DNA from: Nicotiana tabacum
Taxonomy: Eukaryota; Streptophyta; Magnoliopsida; Solanales; Solanaceae
Assembly: GCF_000715075.1 (NCBI RefSeq)
Contig: NC_134087.1
Span: forward strand, 158,149,436-158,213,435
Length of the DNA stretch: 64,000 bases
Direction: 5' to 3'
The translations under genes and the position numbers were made by a program. The notes under the pieces were generated by a model that saw only the letters and a list, made by a program, of their open reading frames with translations, searched no databases and was not told the DNA's origin. Position 1 is the first letter of the stretch. The number at the start of each line of letters is the position of its first letter. Of the stretch, positions 44,587 through 56,566 are shown in pieces.

Positions 44587-46240
44587 GATTTTATTTTTAA
44601 AGTTATTTAAATCTCGCCAACCTAAAGAAAGGAATGACATTTTATTTTCAAAGTTGTTGAAAACAAGAGCCCGCCTGAAGAGAGGAATGGCGTTTATTTT
44701 TAAAGTTGTTTAAATCTCGCCAACCTAAAGAAAGGAATGGCATTTTATTTTCAAAGTTGTTGAAATCAGGAGCCCGCCTGAAGAGAGGAATGGCGTTTAT
44801 TTTTAAAAGTTGTTTAAATCTCGCCAACCTAAAGAAAGGAATGACATTTTATTTTCAAAGTTGTTGAAATCATGAGCCCGCCAGAAGAGAGGAATGTCGT
44901 TTATTTTCAAAGTTGTTGTTGGAATCAGGAGCCCGCCAGAAGAGAGGAATGGCGTTTATTTTTAAAAAGTTGTTGTTGAAATCAGGAGCCCGCCTGAAGA
45001 GAGGAAAGGCGTTTTATTTTTAAAAGTTGTTGAAATCTCGCCAACCTAAAGAAAGGAATGGCATTTTATTTTTCAAAGTTGTTGTTGAAATCAGGAGCCC
45101 GCCTGAAGAGAGGAATGGCGTTTATTTTCAAAGTTGTTGTTGAAATCAGGAGCCCGCCTGAAGAGAGGAATGGCGTTTATTTTCAAAGTTGTTGAAATCA
45201 GGAGCCCGCCTGAAGAGAGGAATGGCGTTTATTTTCAAAGTTGTTGTTGGAATCAGGAGCCCGCCAGAAGAGAGGATTGGCGTTTTATTTTTAAAAGTTG
45301 TTGAAATCTCGCCAACCTAAAGAAAGGAATGGCATTTTATTTTTCAAAGTTGTTGTTGAAATCAGGAACCTGCCTGAAGAGAGGAATGACGTTTATTTTC
45401 AAAGTTGTTGAAATCAGGAGCCCGCCTGAAGAGAGGAATGGCGTTTATTTTCAAAGTTGTTGTTGGAATCAGGAGCCCGCCTGAAGAAAGGAGTGGCGTT
45501 TATTTTTAAAAAGTTGTTGTTGAAATTAGGAGCCCGCCTGAAGAGAGGAAAGACGTTTTATTTTTAAAAGTTGTTGAAATCTCGCCAACCTAAAGAAAGG
45601 AATGGCATTTTATTTTTCAAAGTTGTTGTTGAAATCAGGAGCCCGCCTGAAGAGAGGAATGACGTTTATTTTCAAAGTTGTTGTTGGAATCAGGAGCCCG
45701 CCTGAAGAGAGGAATGGCGTTTATTTTTAAAGTTGTTTAAATTTCGCCAACCTAAAGAAAGGAATGACATTTTATTTTCAAAGTTGTTGTTGAAATCAGG
45801 AGCCCGCCTGAAGAGAGGAATGGCGTTTATTTTAAAAGTTGTTGAAAGTCAGGAGCCCGCCTGAAGAGAGGAATGGCATTTATTTTTAAAGTTGTTGTTG
45901 AAGTTGGGAGCCCGCCCATAGAACAGAGGCATACATTTCAGTCTTTAATTTTCAAGTGTTGAAGTTGGGAGCCCGCCCAGATAACAGAGGCATACATTTC
46001 AGTCTTTACATTTCAAGCATTGAAGTTGGGAGCCCGCCCAGATAACAGAGGCATACATTTCAGTCTTTATATTTCGAGCATTGAAGTTGGGAGCCCGCCC
46101 AGATAACAGAGGCATACATTTCAGTCTTTACATTTCAAGCGTTGAAGTTGGGAGCCCGCCCAGATAACAGAGGCATACATTTCAGTCTTTAATTTTCAAG
46201 TATTGAAGTTGGGAGACCGCCCATACAACAGAGGCATACA
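44587..46240 (+). repeat. Complex tandem array of stem-loop units (D2)
   Basis: Same unit types as in D1 in a different order and number: the CAGG-CGCCCA-CCT units are missing, and six TGGG-AGCCCG-CCCA-type units (45900-46235) replace the three of D1. Some stems are CAGG-AGCCCG-CCAG (44935, 45255), which pair less well. Confidence 0.85.
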
Positions 46241-46567
46241 TTTCAAGATCAAGTCAGAGGACAGTAAAACAGAGGGTTACAATAGGAATCCCCAGCAGGA
46301 AACAATAAAATTCCCCGGCACCGGGAAGCAGAAGGTTGCAACAAGAGGTCCCAGCACAAACTCAAGTGCATGTGTCAAAAAGAAGAAAAGCACCAGAAAT
46401 AATGCAAGCAGACAAGAAAGCAAGGCAACAAGAAAAATTGCAGTCTAGCCTAGCTTCTTGTTTTCTTTTAAACACGGTGTAACAAGGAGATCGGTAAGCA
46501 GTGGTAATAGCATGCAACAACAGTAACATTGCAGTCTCACGGTAGTCCCAGCTACCAAAACTTCCCG

Positions 46568-46634
46568 AACTACATTGACCTGATTCCTGTTTAGCCCAGG
46601 ATATGTAGGAAACCTTTGAAGGAAAGGTTCGGTC
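46568..46634 (+). other. Pseudoknot RNA motif, copy D2-4
   Basis: As D1-4; in P3 the outermost pair is lost by a T-to-C change but seven remain. Pseudoknot GACC/GGTC retained. Confidence 0.75.
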
Positions 46635-46727
46635 AAATCTTTTTCAAAAAAATGCTTCACACGGAGTACTCGGATGGGCAAAAATCGCTCGTTTTATCTT
46701 TGCACGAAAACCCTTCGTGTCTTCGGG

Positions 46728-46741
46728 CAAAGAGGGGAAGC
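46728..46741 (+). other. Element D polypurine tract 2
   Basis: CAAAGAGGGGAAGC before LTR 3, one base different from PPT 1. Confidence 0.78.
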
Positions 46742-49700
46742 TGTAAGCACGTGATTTTTGCCCTATATGAGAATTACTCCCAAAAATTAAAAAATAAAAT
46801 AATTTTTCTTGGTGTGCAATTTTGTGATATTTTGTGTAACTATTTGTATGTTTGTTTGTGCATGTTTATTTGTTAAATTATTAAAAATACAAAATATGTC
46901 GCATTTCGCATGTAGGATTTAATTATACAATTGTTAGTAACTAAGTTTGTTTTACAAAAAATAAAATTATAAAAATAGGCATCGTTTGCATTTTTAGCAT
47001 TTAATGTCCAAATATACAATTTTATGCTTAATTATTACTTAATTATGCGTTAATTGTTATTGGGAGTTAATTTGCGCTTTTATAACTTAATTTAGTTCTT
47101 AATAATAGTTTAAGTATTTTTATAATTTAGTTTTAGAAAAATAAAAGAAGAAAAGAGAGCGAAAATATAAAGAAAGTCGGAATTGGGCCTCTTCTTCGAT
47201 TTCAACCCACAGGCCCAAAAAATGGCCCAATCTTCCCAAACGACCCAGTCCATTTCGAACTGGGTCGACCCAGTCCATAATAAAACACCCCTATTATCTT
47301 ACAAACAACACAAAACAAAAAAAAGAAGAAGAAGAAAAACCCTAAAAAATATACTAACCAATCCGCCACCCCCCTCCCTATCTTCTTCTTCTCTAAGTTT
47401 CTCAAGCTCATCCATGGCTTCCCCCTCAAGCTCATCCCATGGCTGCCTCGTCCTCATCTTCTTCATCGCACCATGAATGAGCAGTCCCATGGGTGCTTCT
47501 TCTTCTTTTGAACACCAACAGCTCCACCGTCGCACCATGAACGACCTTCCCTCAGCTTTCTTCGTCGCACCATGAACGACCCCAAGCTCAAGATCGTTCA
47601 TGGCTGCTTCCTCACAATCCCTTTCATCCTCTTCGTCGAACAACCAGCCTCGTCTTCCACCCGAGGCAACCCCAGTCACGCCGGAAAAACCCTCGACCAA
47701 CGAAGGAGGAACCCCATCGCTGCTGCTTCCCTTCCTCCTTCCAGCTGCCTCACGACTGTTGCTGCCATGGTCGCCACTGCTGCTGCCGTTCCAGCTCGTC
47801 CAGCTGCTAGCTCATCGACGCAGGCAGCTATGGCTGCCATTGCGTCTCTTCTCTTCGAGCTGCGACTGCCTCACGTTGCTTCGTCTTCTTCGTTTCGTCA
47901 AAGTTCGAAGGTCTTTCGTTGAGTCGAGGCCCGGACAGATTTGTTTACAATCGTTGTTCGTCGTTTCATTTCCGGTTAGTTGGTTTTTGAATCTCATTTA
48001 TTGTCCATAATTTTTGTTCGTTATTTTCGGATCCAGAATCAATAAATGATTCAATTTTTGTTTTGTTTGTCTATCGTTTGAATTAATTTTTAGTTTGTTC
48101 ATGTGTTTTGTTGATTTTAATTTTCAGATTCAAATGGGAAATTAATTAATTTGTTTTTCATGTTTGTTTTATTGTTTAGGTAAGAATTTGTTAGTTTGAT
48201 GTTTGTTAGATTCAAATTGAAATTTAATTGATTATTTCTTCAATTTGTTTCATGTTGTTATATATTTTCCAGAAATTATTAATGTTGTTTGAGTCATTTA
48301 ATCCGTCATGTTTGTTGTTTTAAAAAATAGATTCATTCATGTTCATACTTTGTTTGGTTGATCTTGAATCCGAAATTTGTATAGTTTGATTTCTTGTTTA
48401 CCATTTATGATTATTTCTTGAATTTGTCTCATAATCTTGTTTAAAGTTTAATATAGGAATTGTTTGTTGTAATGTTGTTAGAGTTGATTTTAAGTTCAAT
48501 ATTATTGAATTTAGAAAACTAAATATACTTGTTTGATTGTTGTTGTTGAATCTGAAAATAGATTTGTTTGTTGCTAAAAATATTGCTCAATCAAATTTTA
48601 GTTGTTCTTTGTTGTTCAATTTGTGTTCATGTGATTTGTTGTTTAAATTTGTGTAGAAATTGGTCATATTGGCTATATTTTGGTTGAGTGTGATTAATTG
48701 ATTTGTTATAGCTTATGGGGTAGTTTGGTAATTTGCAGTACGTTCAGGGGTAGTTTGGTAATTTCAGTAAGGTCGGAGGGGTAGTTTAGGAATTGTACAT
48801 TTTCTAATTTTTTATGTGAAGCATGGGGGACAAAATGTAATGGGGTGGGTTGTGATATAGTTGTTTAATATAAAGGGGGGACAAGACAAAATTTAGTGGG
48901 GAGGAATCTTGTATTTGTTTAGTGAAACATGGGGGACAAAATATAATGGGGGGGGTGATGATATATTTATTTAATGTAATGGGGATGAGTGGGAAGATAA
49001 TGGGTTTGATAGAGGAAAGGGATTGGTTTTAATTGATTAAAGGGTTGGGATTATATATAGGAAGTCTTGAATACAGAAAAAAAAAAAGAAGGAAGAGACA
49101 GAACAGAAAAAACGGACAGATAGAGAGAGAGAAAAAAAAGGGCTGAATATTTAGAGAGAGAGAAAAATTCTGAAAAATATTTAAACTTTCAAATAAAAAA
49201 AACTAAAGAAAAAATCTTCTGCTTTCTTTCATTGTTTGAAATCAGCATTAATTGTTGTTGTTTGATCGAAGTCGGAAGCTTTTGTTTTGGGATTACTATT
49301 CCACCGGTTTGCAAACTCTTTTCCTGGGTTGTTACTGTTGCTGGGTTGTTGTTATTGTGTTGTACTGTTATTACTGCTGCTGATTCTCATCTTCACTTTC
49401 TTTTGCTTCCAATATCAGGTACACAACTGACACACATGTTATTGTAATCCGAATATGAAGCATGAATATGAAAAATGATGAATTGAAATTTTGAATCATA
49501 TTTAATTATATTCTGAATTTTATTTGTATGTACAAATTATTTAGCTTGCAAAAATCAGAATCATGTAGCTATTTAATACATATAGTGGAACATCCGACGA
49601 TAGTTTAACAGATGAACTATCTACATATATTGCATAAAATAAATAAATGGTGTAGTAGCTCCGTCGAGTCAAAAATCAAACGAATAGGCCATCTAGTAGG

Positions 49701-50601
49701 AACTTGGCAGAAATATTGTTTAGTTAAATAATATTGGTTAATTTCAGCATGTAAATGGTCTAGGATTAAAATTAGATTGCTATGTTTTTTTAATTTGACA
49801 AACTGAGAACATGCCTAGTATAATGTAACTAGGTAATAACATGTAAATAAATTAATATATTTTCTCTTTTATTTTGTAGAGACAAATTTCAAATAAAAAA
49901 TGTAGGCATTTTAGGACTGACCTTTTTTAAAAAAAATAAAATGAGATGAGCCTCGCCCAATAAAATGCACCAATTGCGGGGCCCTCGATAAACGTTTAAT
50001 TAAGTATTTAGAATTCGGGATAGACTATTTAGTGAATTCCACGGTCTTACCCATAAATAATAATACGCTAATTGCTTTAGGCACGATTTTAACAATAATA
50101 CATTCTTAAGCATGGGTGCGCATTCATGCGACCCAAATCCAAATTCCAAAACATTGAATAAAATGTGTTCCGGATTGCGGGTGCATTTCATGTGACGTAA
50201 TCCAAAGACATGTTTTAAACAAGGTTCACATTCTTGTAAAAATAAAATAAATAATGATAAAAGCGGGAAAAAGATAAAACTTGCACATAAGTTCATATTT
50301 GTATAAAAATCAGATAATCAAGCCGAATATAACAGTTGAGCGACCGTGCTAGAACCACAGAATTCGGGAATGCCTAACACCTTCTCCCGGGTTAACAGAA
50401 TTCCTTATCCGGATTTCTGGTACGCAGACTATAATATGGAGTCATTCTTTTCCTCGATTCGGGATTAAAATTGGTGACTTGGGACACCCTAAATCTCCCA
50501 AGTGGCGACTTTGAAATAAATAAATAAATCCCGTTTCGATTGTCCTTTAATTTGAAAAAACTCCCTACGCCCTCGAGGGGGCGGAAAAAGGAGGTGTGAC
50601 A
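46742..50601 (+). repeat. Element D LTR 3
   Basis: TGTAAGCACGTG to GGTGTGACA, followed by the right TSD. It matches LTR 2 in its 5' part and LTR 1 at several 3' positions. U5 hairpin at 50477-50484/50496-50503; the PBS-like 11-mer has one change here (TGGCGACTTTG). Confidence 0.95.
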
Positions 50602-50606
50602 CCTTG
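50602..50606 (+). other. Right target-site duplication of element D (CCTTG)
   Basis: Matches 22885-22889; the C LTR resumes directly with AATTAATTC. Confidence 0.95.
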
Positions 50607-50988
50607 AATTAATTCTTTAAATAAGTAAAAGCGGTTTTCCAAAAGTTAGAAAAAAAGCACTTAGGTATCAAAGATGTTTTAAAATCAGATAATTAAGCCG
50701 ATTATAACAGTTGAGCGACCGTGCTAGAACCACGAAACTCGGGAATACCTAACACCTTCTCCCGGGTTAACAGAATTCCTTACCCGGATTTCTGGTTCGC
50801 GGACTGTTAAACAGATTCAAACTTTTCCTCGATTCGAGATTAAACCGGTGACTTGGGACACCATAAATCTCCCAAGTGGCGAATCTGAATCTTTTAATAA
50901 ATAAATCCCGTTTCGATTGTCACTTAAAGTGGAAAAACTCCTCTATACTCTCTTCTCGGGGGTGTAGGTAGGAAAAGGAGGTATGACA
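50607..50988 (+). repeat. Element C 5' LTR, second part
   Basis: Continues the C LTR to its end (GGTATGACA). Contains the ACTTGGGA/TCCCAAGT hairpin (50851-50858, 50870-50877), followed by TGGCGAATCTG. Confidence 0.92.
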
Positions 50989-50992
50989 GCTC

Positions 50993-51010
50993 TGGCGACT
51001 CTGCTTGGGA
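50993..51010 (+). other. Element C PBS (tRNA-Arg type) with 40-nt complementarity
   Basis: TGGCGACTCTGCTTGGGA starts five bases after the LTR. The following 22 bases (51011-51032), GCGAACCCAGAATCT then CTGGTTC, agree in all but about one position with the complement of tRNA-Arg(ACG) as I recall it, reaching the anticodon stem. Confidence 0.8.
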
Positions 51011-51871
51011 GCGAACCCAGAATCTCTGGTTCAGGGTTAAAGAATTCGAATTCAGAATAATTGTTATAGTTGGCTTTATCCATTATCTGATTTTGTTACA
51101 TGATTTGGGCCTAATGTGCTAATTGATTGCTTTTACCGCTTTGATATTCCGTGAACTGTATATAAACTGTTGCAAAATCCCTCCTCACTCTGAGTCTTCT
51201 AAATCATGAAGAAGTGTGCACTTCGTGTGACTTCTTTTCTATTAGATTCATATCCCAAATTTAGAACGAGGTTCGGACAAGTTGCAAAGCCGGTGAAGCT
51301 TCTGTATTCCCGGTACGCTGCCCCCCCCCCGGCTCGAGCTGTCCGCTCGGGTAAGCCAGGTCTAGAACAATAAACCCAGGTTTTGAACCTAGAATAACTC
51401 AGTTTCATGCCGGATCCCTAGTAGGCACGTTTGTTTGCATCATGTGCATTTGACTTTGGGGACTCAACACAGGGGTTGGGTCCGTCTAGGACAGGTGTAC
51501 CCAAAATAACAGATCATCTTGATGCATCCTATGTGCTACATGTTGCATTTCTTCAAGGGTAAAAGGGTCATTTGGCGGACCAATGATAATTGAGGGCGAA
51601 TGAAAAAAAAGAGAAAAAAATAAGAAAAAAAGAGAGGCTAAAGTGTGAAGATAAAGCGAGTTGGGCCCAATTATGTTGTTAAAAAAAAGCTTGAAAATTC
51701 AAAAAATAATTTGCACTTTTTCATCATTTGTCGAAAATCAGAAAATCAAAATTAAAAAAAAATCCAAAAAGATTTTGCATGTTTCGTCATTTTTCAAGAA
51801 AAAGCAAAAAAAATGTGATTTCTATAAATTAGTGGGTTTTTTATTATTCTCGCCCGTATCCAATCTGCCCG

Positions 51872-51937
51872 AACTACGCATACCTGATTCTCGTCTTTCA
51901 GGGCGTGATACGTAGGCAACCCACATAGGGTCCGGTC
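51872..51937 (+). other. Pseudoknot RNA motif, copy C-1
   Basis: P1 CTACG (51874-51878)/CGTAG (51911-51915). Pseudoknot ACC (51882-51884)/GGT (51934-51936). P2 is longer, about six pairs with one mismatch (51889-51895/51902-51908). P3 ACCC (51919-51922)/GGGT (51928-51931). Confidence 0.68.
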
Positions 51938-53104
51938 TTCCTAGTAAATCTTAGGTTCTTGGTTTTGTGGGGTCATAGCCAAATTTTGCACTCCTAGCCA
52001 CCTTTTGGCCAAATAAGTCATTTTGCAAAAATAGCCTCAATCATGTCTTGCATGTGTCTAGTAGAGAATGTTATTGTCTCACATAGTGTTGGTTTAAGTT
52101 TTCTCATACAGATGTGGATCCACTTATCGGAGTTTGAGCATGATAGATATCCTAGGACCACCGCATTCAGGAGTTGCTTAAGGAGATTTGTTTTATTTTT
52201 ATGTTTTGAGTATGTTCCTCATTTTATGTCGTCTTTTACTTTCTACTTTTGTACAGTAATATCAAGTCTTTTTATAATTGTTATTTTCTGTTTTATATTT
52301 GAAAAATGTGTTGTAACTCAAAAATCCAAAAAAATAGATGTTGCATTTTTATATTTCCGTTATAAGTTTTCTTTAGAATACTAATTCTAGAAATGAAAAA
52401 AAAATTGTGGTTGTTTGTCCTTTAGGCAATTAATATGTAGGACTTAAAATGAATTATTTTTATGTTTCCTTTAATATATTAGGACCAAAATTCAAAACAA
52501 AAAGAGAGAATTTTATTTTAGTACTTCTTTAAAAGCTTTCTTTAAGGTGTTAATTCCAAAATTCAAAAAGATTTTCTGTTGAAGTGTTTCTTTGGGAAAT
52601 TAATGAAAGATGAAAAAAATTCTTTTTATCTTCATTAGAACTTTAGGATATTGTACATAGAAAAAAGCATACTTTATCTTTTGTTTATCATTAGAATTTT
52701 TCCTTTAGATAATCAAAATTGAAATCCAAAAACATCTTGTTTTATCTTTTTCATTGCTTGCTTCGAAATCTTGCGTTAGGATATCAAATGAAAATTCAAA
52801 ATATTTTTCCTTGGTTTATTCTTTTGATCTTCTTCCTAAAAAAATCAAAAAAAAAATATTTTTGTTTTCTCTTCTAGAGTTTTCCTTAATAATTTCCCAT
52901 GGAGTGTTTGTTTCAAAAAAAAGAAAAAAAAAACAAAATATATACTCGTTAAGCTTGAGTTTGCAATAGGTTATAGAACATTAAGTCTAGAAAATTTAAA
53001 AACAAAAAAAAGAGATTTGTTTCTTTTATTTCCCTTTTCTCGTCAGAGTCATTAAGGTAGAAACAGAGAACGTCAGTTTGTTTCCTTTATTCCTGATCTG
53101 CCCG

Positions 53105-53168
53105 AACTACGCAAAGATCTAATTCATGTGGCGTCATGATACGTAGGCAATCTACATAGGGTTCGATC
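53105..53168 (+). other. Pseudoknot RNA motif, copy C-2
   Basis: P1 CTACG (53107-53111)/CGTAG (53142-53146). Pseudoknot GATC (53116-53119)/GATC (53165-53168), which pairs although both sides differ from GGTC/GACC. P2 TCATG/CATGA. P3 AATC (53149-53152)/GGTT (53160-53163). Confidence 0.75.
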
Positions 53169-53174
53169 GAATCA

Positions 53175-53345
53175 TTTTTTATTTATTATTAAAAGAAAAG
53201 AAAAAAAAGAGAAAAAAAGAGAAAAAAAGGAAACGAAAAAAAAAGAGGTAAAATTGTGGGATGTGAGATATGAGAGAAAGAAAGAGTGATGATAAAAAAA
53301 AGAGAAATGAAGGAAAATGGGCAAGCCAAGAGGTGCAAGAAAAGC
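53175..53345 (+). repeat. Purine-rich tract upstream of C gag
   Basis: AAAGAGAAAAAAAGAG-type sequence. The long Phe/Ser-rich minus-strand frames here are artefacts. Same position relative to motif 2 as in D. Confidence 0.8.
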
Positions 53346-53586
53346 AAAGAAAAGAAAGGATTGAAATGAACAAATTGGGATGATGCCAACTGACCATCGT
53401 ACCCTCGAAGTCATTTTAGAATCGATAACTGTGGCTAGGTGCATTGCACATAAAGTGAGATTATCTTATGTTAAATGCCCTAACGCTAACGTGATGGCTT
53501 CATTTTGGTATATTCATAGCAGAAGGGTGGTTGGTTTGTGGTTTTTAAAATGGTAACTCTTCTCTACAACACAAAGTCAAAAGGCA

Positions 53587-54699
53587 ATGACAGACAACAA
53601 CAGAACTGAGTTGGTTGATACCGGTGCCCGAAAGCAGTCGGTTGAATAGGACAATGGGTTGGTTTAAGAGGTAAAGATGTTAATACAACATACGGCGGAC
53701 ATGTATCAGGCCTGGATGACTGGGAAGGCACCACCCCCGCCACCACCTAGCTTTCTAAATGCTACCCTTACCCGAACACCGATCACAGTGCCAGATGATC
53801 CCCCATACTCTCCAGATTCACCCGCTTATCATGGCTTTCCCAACCATCCTAGTAGCTCTATCACTCATTCTCCAATTACCTCTCCCCAAAATCGCCCTCC
53901 TGTCATATCTACTATCCCCGATAATGAATACTCATTCAATGCTCATGATGCCCAATATTACCCCTCAGAGGTTGCCCATAAGGTTCCCAACTCATACAAG
54001 AAGGGTCCGCGGGATGGGCCTCATGTTGTAAATGAAGAGTTCACAGGAACAAAAGGGCGAGATGGGATACCCAGGAGGCTGAAAGGTATAGAACAATCCT
54101 TAAAGAACAAACAAGGAAGGGGGGACCAGGGCAGCATGGCTTACAAAGAACTGTCTATGTCCCCTGACGTTCGCCTGCCTGCAGGGTTTAAAGTGCCAAA
54201 GTTTAACTTGTATGATGGATATGGAGATCCGGTATCCCATTTGAGGGATTATTGCAGTGAAATGAGAAGTGTTGGCGAGAAAGATGATTTGTTGATGACG
54301 TACTTCAGTGAGAGCCTGACTGGGGCAGCTTTGGAATGGCATAATCATCAAGATGTTGGTAATTGGCCTATATTGGGTGACATGGCTCAAGATTTTGTTC
54401 GATACTTTCAATATAGATCGGGTGTTACCCCAGACCGCTCCTCCCTATCTAAAATGGAAAAGAAGCCGGAGGAAAGCTTTAGGGAGTTTGGGCTCAGATG
54501 GAGGGAGCAAGCTGCTCGAGTCAATACCCCGATTGGTGAAGAAGAAATGGTTGAGCTTTTCCTACAAGCCCAGGGGCCCACCTACTTCAGTCATGTGATC
54601 TCGGCCTTGGGAAGGCCTTTCAAAGATGTGTTAAAATGGGGGGATGGTAGAGAGGGAATCAAATTAGGTAAAATCATGAGTTGTTCGAAAGACATTTAG
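53587..54699 (+). pseudogene. Element C gag (Ogre/Tat-type capsid region), N-terminal part interrupted
   Basis: From 53677 there is a 340-codon open frame. Residues 1-100 are Pro/Ser-rich. The capsid-like core of the retrotransposon gag family begins near residue 170 (VPKFNLYDGYGDP, HLRDYC, SLTGAALEWH, DFVRYFQY, ESFREFGLRWREQAARV). The same frame extends upstream to an ATG at 53587 but is crossed by TAG and TAA, so 53677 is the longest start rather than the ancestral one. Gag would package element RNA. It ends at 54699, and the nucleocapsid part continues in another frame. Confidence 0.85.
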
Positions 54700-54793
54700 A
54701 ACACCCCAGTAAGCTTGGGTGGAAGAAAGAGAAACAGAAAAGATGATCTGATGGGCTTTCCCGATCAACACTTCCAGCCTCGACATCATCCCC

Positions 54794-55303
54794 GTGGATA
54801 TCCTTGTGCCAGATGATCCTCCCCAATGCCACTTCTCTCCACGGGACTCCCAAAATCGTACATCACTTTCCCAGCACCCAACTCCACAAAATGCCTATCC
54901 ACCCCCACGAGTCTATCGAAAACCCCCTGGATCAGGTTTCCGACCCAATCAAACATTTAAGAATGAAAGGTTGCTGAAAAATGAAAAGGCTTTCACACCT
55001 ATTGGAGAATCATATGCCATTTTGTTCCAAAAGTTGGAGCAATTGGACATGTTGAAGCCGATTCATATAAAAATGCCAAACCCTTTGTCAAAGAAGTTTG
55101 ATTTTTCTCAAAGGTGCGCATATTGCTCAGATGCCCCGGGGCATGACATAGAGAAGTGTTGGAATCTGAAGAAAGCAATTCAGAAGCTTATTGATATAGG
55201 TGACATTGTTGTGCAAAATCCAGATGCAGCAGACACTAGCCAAAGTCCATTGCCTGGTCGTAATGAGACGCATATGGTGAGTGTGATTTGTTTTGAAAAG
55301 TAA
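54794..55303 (+). pseudogene. Element C gag C-terminal part with zinc-finger-like segment
   Basis: This 169-codon frame is shifted by one base from the capsid frame. It has a basic Pro-rich start (PPRVYRKPPGSGFRPN), a segment typical of Ogre/Tat gag (FTPIGESYAILFQKLEQL), and a CCHC-like finger CAYCSDAPGHDIEKCW. It ends soon after, and no protease follows, so the normal gag-pol continuation is gone. An upstream frameshift separates it from the capsid frame. Confidence 0.8.
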
Positions 55304-56566
55304 TATGAGAATTCTTCTGAGATCCTCGAAGGTCCACGCGCTGCAAAGTTTTCAGTGCTATCAGAGGTTGATCTTAAGAATGAGCCAGCAAAAGGAACCC
55401 AAAAGCAATTTGTTAAGAACAATGTGATGGAAGTTTGTAAAGGTCCTAGTAATGTTGATGCAAAATTCAGTGGCTAAGATGCCGAGCTTGGCAATTGGAA
55501 AGACGCTCCTTTCTTGGTTAGCCAGGGAGGAGTTTTTGGTGGTTTATGTTATTGCCATTTCTATTGTCCGGGTTATTTCAGGGTTGTAATCTGGATATTG
55601 TCTTGTGACTCAAACTCTTCTATCCTTTTATTTCGCCTAGTTTGTTTAGTCATAGTAGCCCGTCTAGTGTTGTGTAGGTTTGTTCTAGGTTTGTAACCCC
55701 AGTTTAGTTTGTTTGTTTTGTTGTCCAAATCCTTTTCACCATCTGTCTAATGCAATTTTCTGTTTTCTGTAATTTCTAGTCATTTTTGTTTAGTTCTCTT
55801 TTCTTTTTATAGTTCTTTTCCTATTGACTCTAGTGACATGACATGCACGCGTAATTCCTAGCCTGGTTTTAAAAGTCAGTTTAGTCACGAAGAAACGAAA
55901 CAATGTTGAAGATGTAGGGACATTTGAGGGAAATAAGTAAAGGCATGTTGAAATCACTTCAAGCACGAATTGTGTGAAACTAGGGCAGATAGAATATGAA
56001 GAAACCCTATTGAAATGCATCATGCCGCATCGGTTTGAAGCTAAAGGCAAGTTTGCCCAAATTGACAGGGGTCGTTCGTGGTAATGAGAGTGAGAGTGTT
56101 GTCCAATAGTGCTTTGTATGTAACAGATGTAGAAGGCGAATGTGTGGATACAGTCATCAAGTCTGGCGCAATCAAAAGATGTTATGAATGTTTTCCTTGG
56201 TTTGTTTAAATTGTGTAGTTTGCACTTGGCATGTTTTGGAGATTGGAATGACGAAGGCATTTTGTTCTGCTATCTAAACACTTTATCTTTCATTACCCCT
56301 TTGAGCCTTATTTATTTTTCTTTCATACCCCTCTTTCGGAATTAGTAGCAAAGAACAGAAACGCAAGCGTGAAAGATGAGTAAAGGAAAAAGAGAAAAGA
56401 AAGAGAATGAAAAGAGAGAGAAGAAAAAGAAGAAGAAAGAGAAAAGAAAAAGGAAAAAAAAGAATAAGAAAGAGAAGAAAAAAAACAACAAAAGAAAAAG
56501 AAGGAAAGAAGAGAAAAGGAAAAATAAAGAAAAATCACAACAAACAAAGTAATTCCTATAACATGA
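55304..56566 (+). other. Element C: post-gag non-coding segment, pol absent
   Basis: From about 55458 (CAGTGGCTAAGATGC) the sequence aligns with D 29650 onward, the stretch that follows the lost coding region. No RT, RNase H or integrase motif in any frame. Purine-rich tract at 56345-56550. Confidence 0.7.

Larger units (their letters stand above)
22890..50601 (+). mobile_element. Element D: tandem three-LTR, non-coding Ogre/Tat-like retrotransposon (27.7 kb)
   Basis: Three LTRs (22890-26759, 34721-38568, 46742-50601; 3870, 3848 and 3860 bp) alternate with two internal regions (26760-34720 and 38569-46741). One TSD, CCTTG, flanks the whole array. Each internal region has a PBS and a PPT but no gag, protease, RT, RNase H or integrase. 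Long LTRs with a conserved non-coding interior fit the LARD concept; PBS, PPT and leader tie it to element C. Confidence 0.93.
51033..53586 (+). other. Element C leader, no gene
   Basis: A conserved block with D lies at 51240-51500. Two pseudoknot motifs (51872, 53105) and A/T-rich stretches fill the rest. A 113-codon frame at 52043-52384 is hydrophobic and Phe-rich; autonomous Ogre elements can carry an extra ORF upstream of gag, but I see no support for it here. Confidence 0.6.

Noticed and set aside
44268..44713. Repeat proteins IFWVHPPSNR (plus) and RADEPKISYS (minus)
   Set aside because: Both are translations of the 30-bp minisatellite on opposite strands. Length varies with repeat number, and no promoter or start is evident.
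52043..52384. Extra ORF upstream of gag as in autonomous Ogre elements
   Set aside because: Phe-rich low-complexity sequence, no recognisable motif and no counterpart in D.
53677..54699. 340-codon frame as a host gene
   Set aside because: Its core matches retrotransposon capsid motifs, a zinc-finger segment follows, and it lies between the PBS and PPT of element C.
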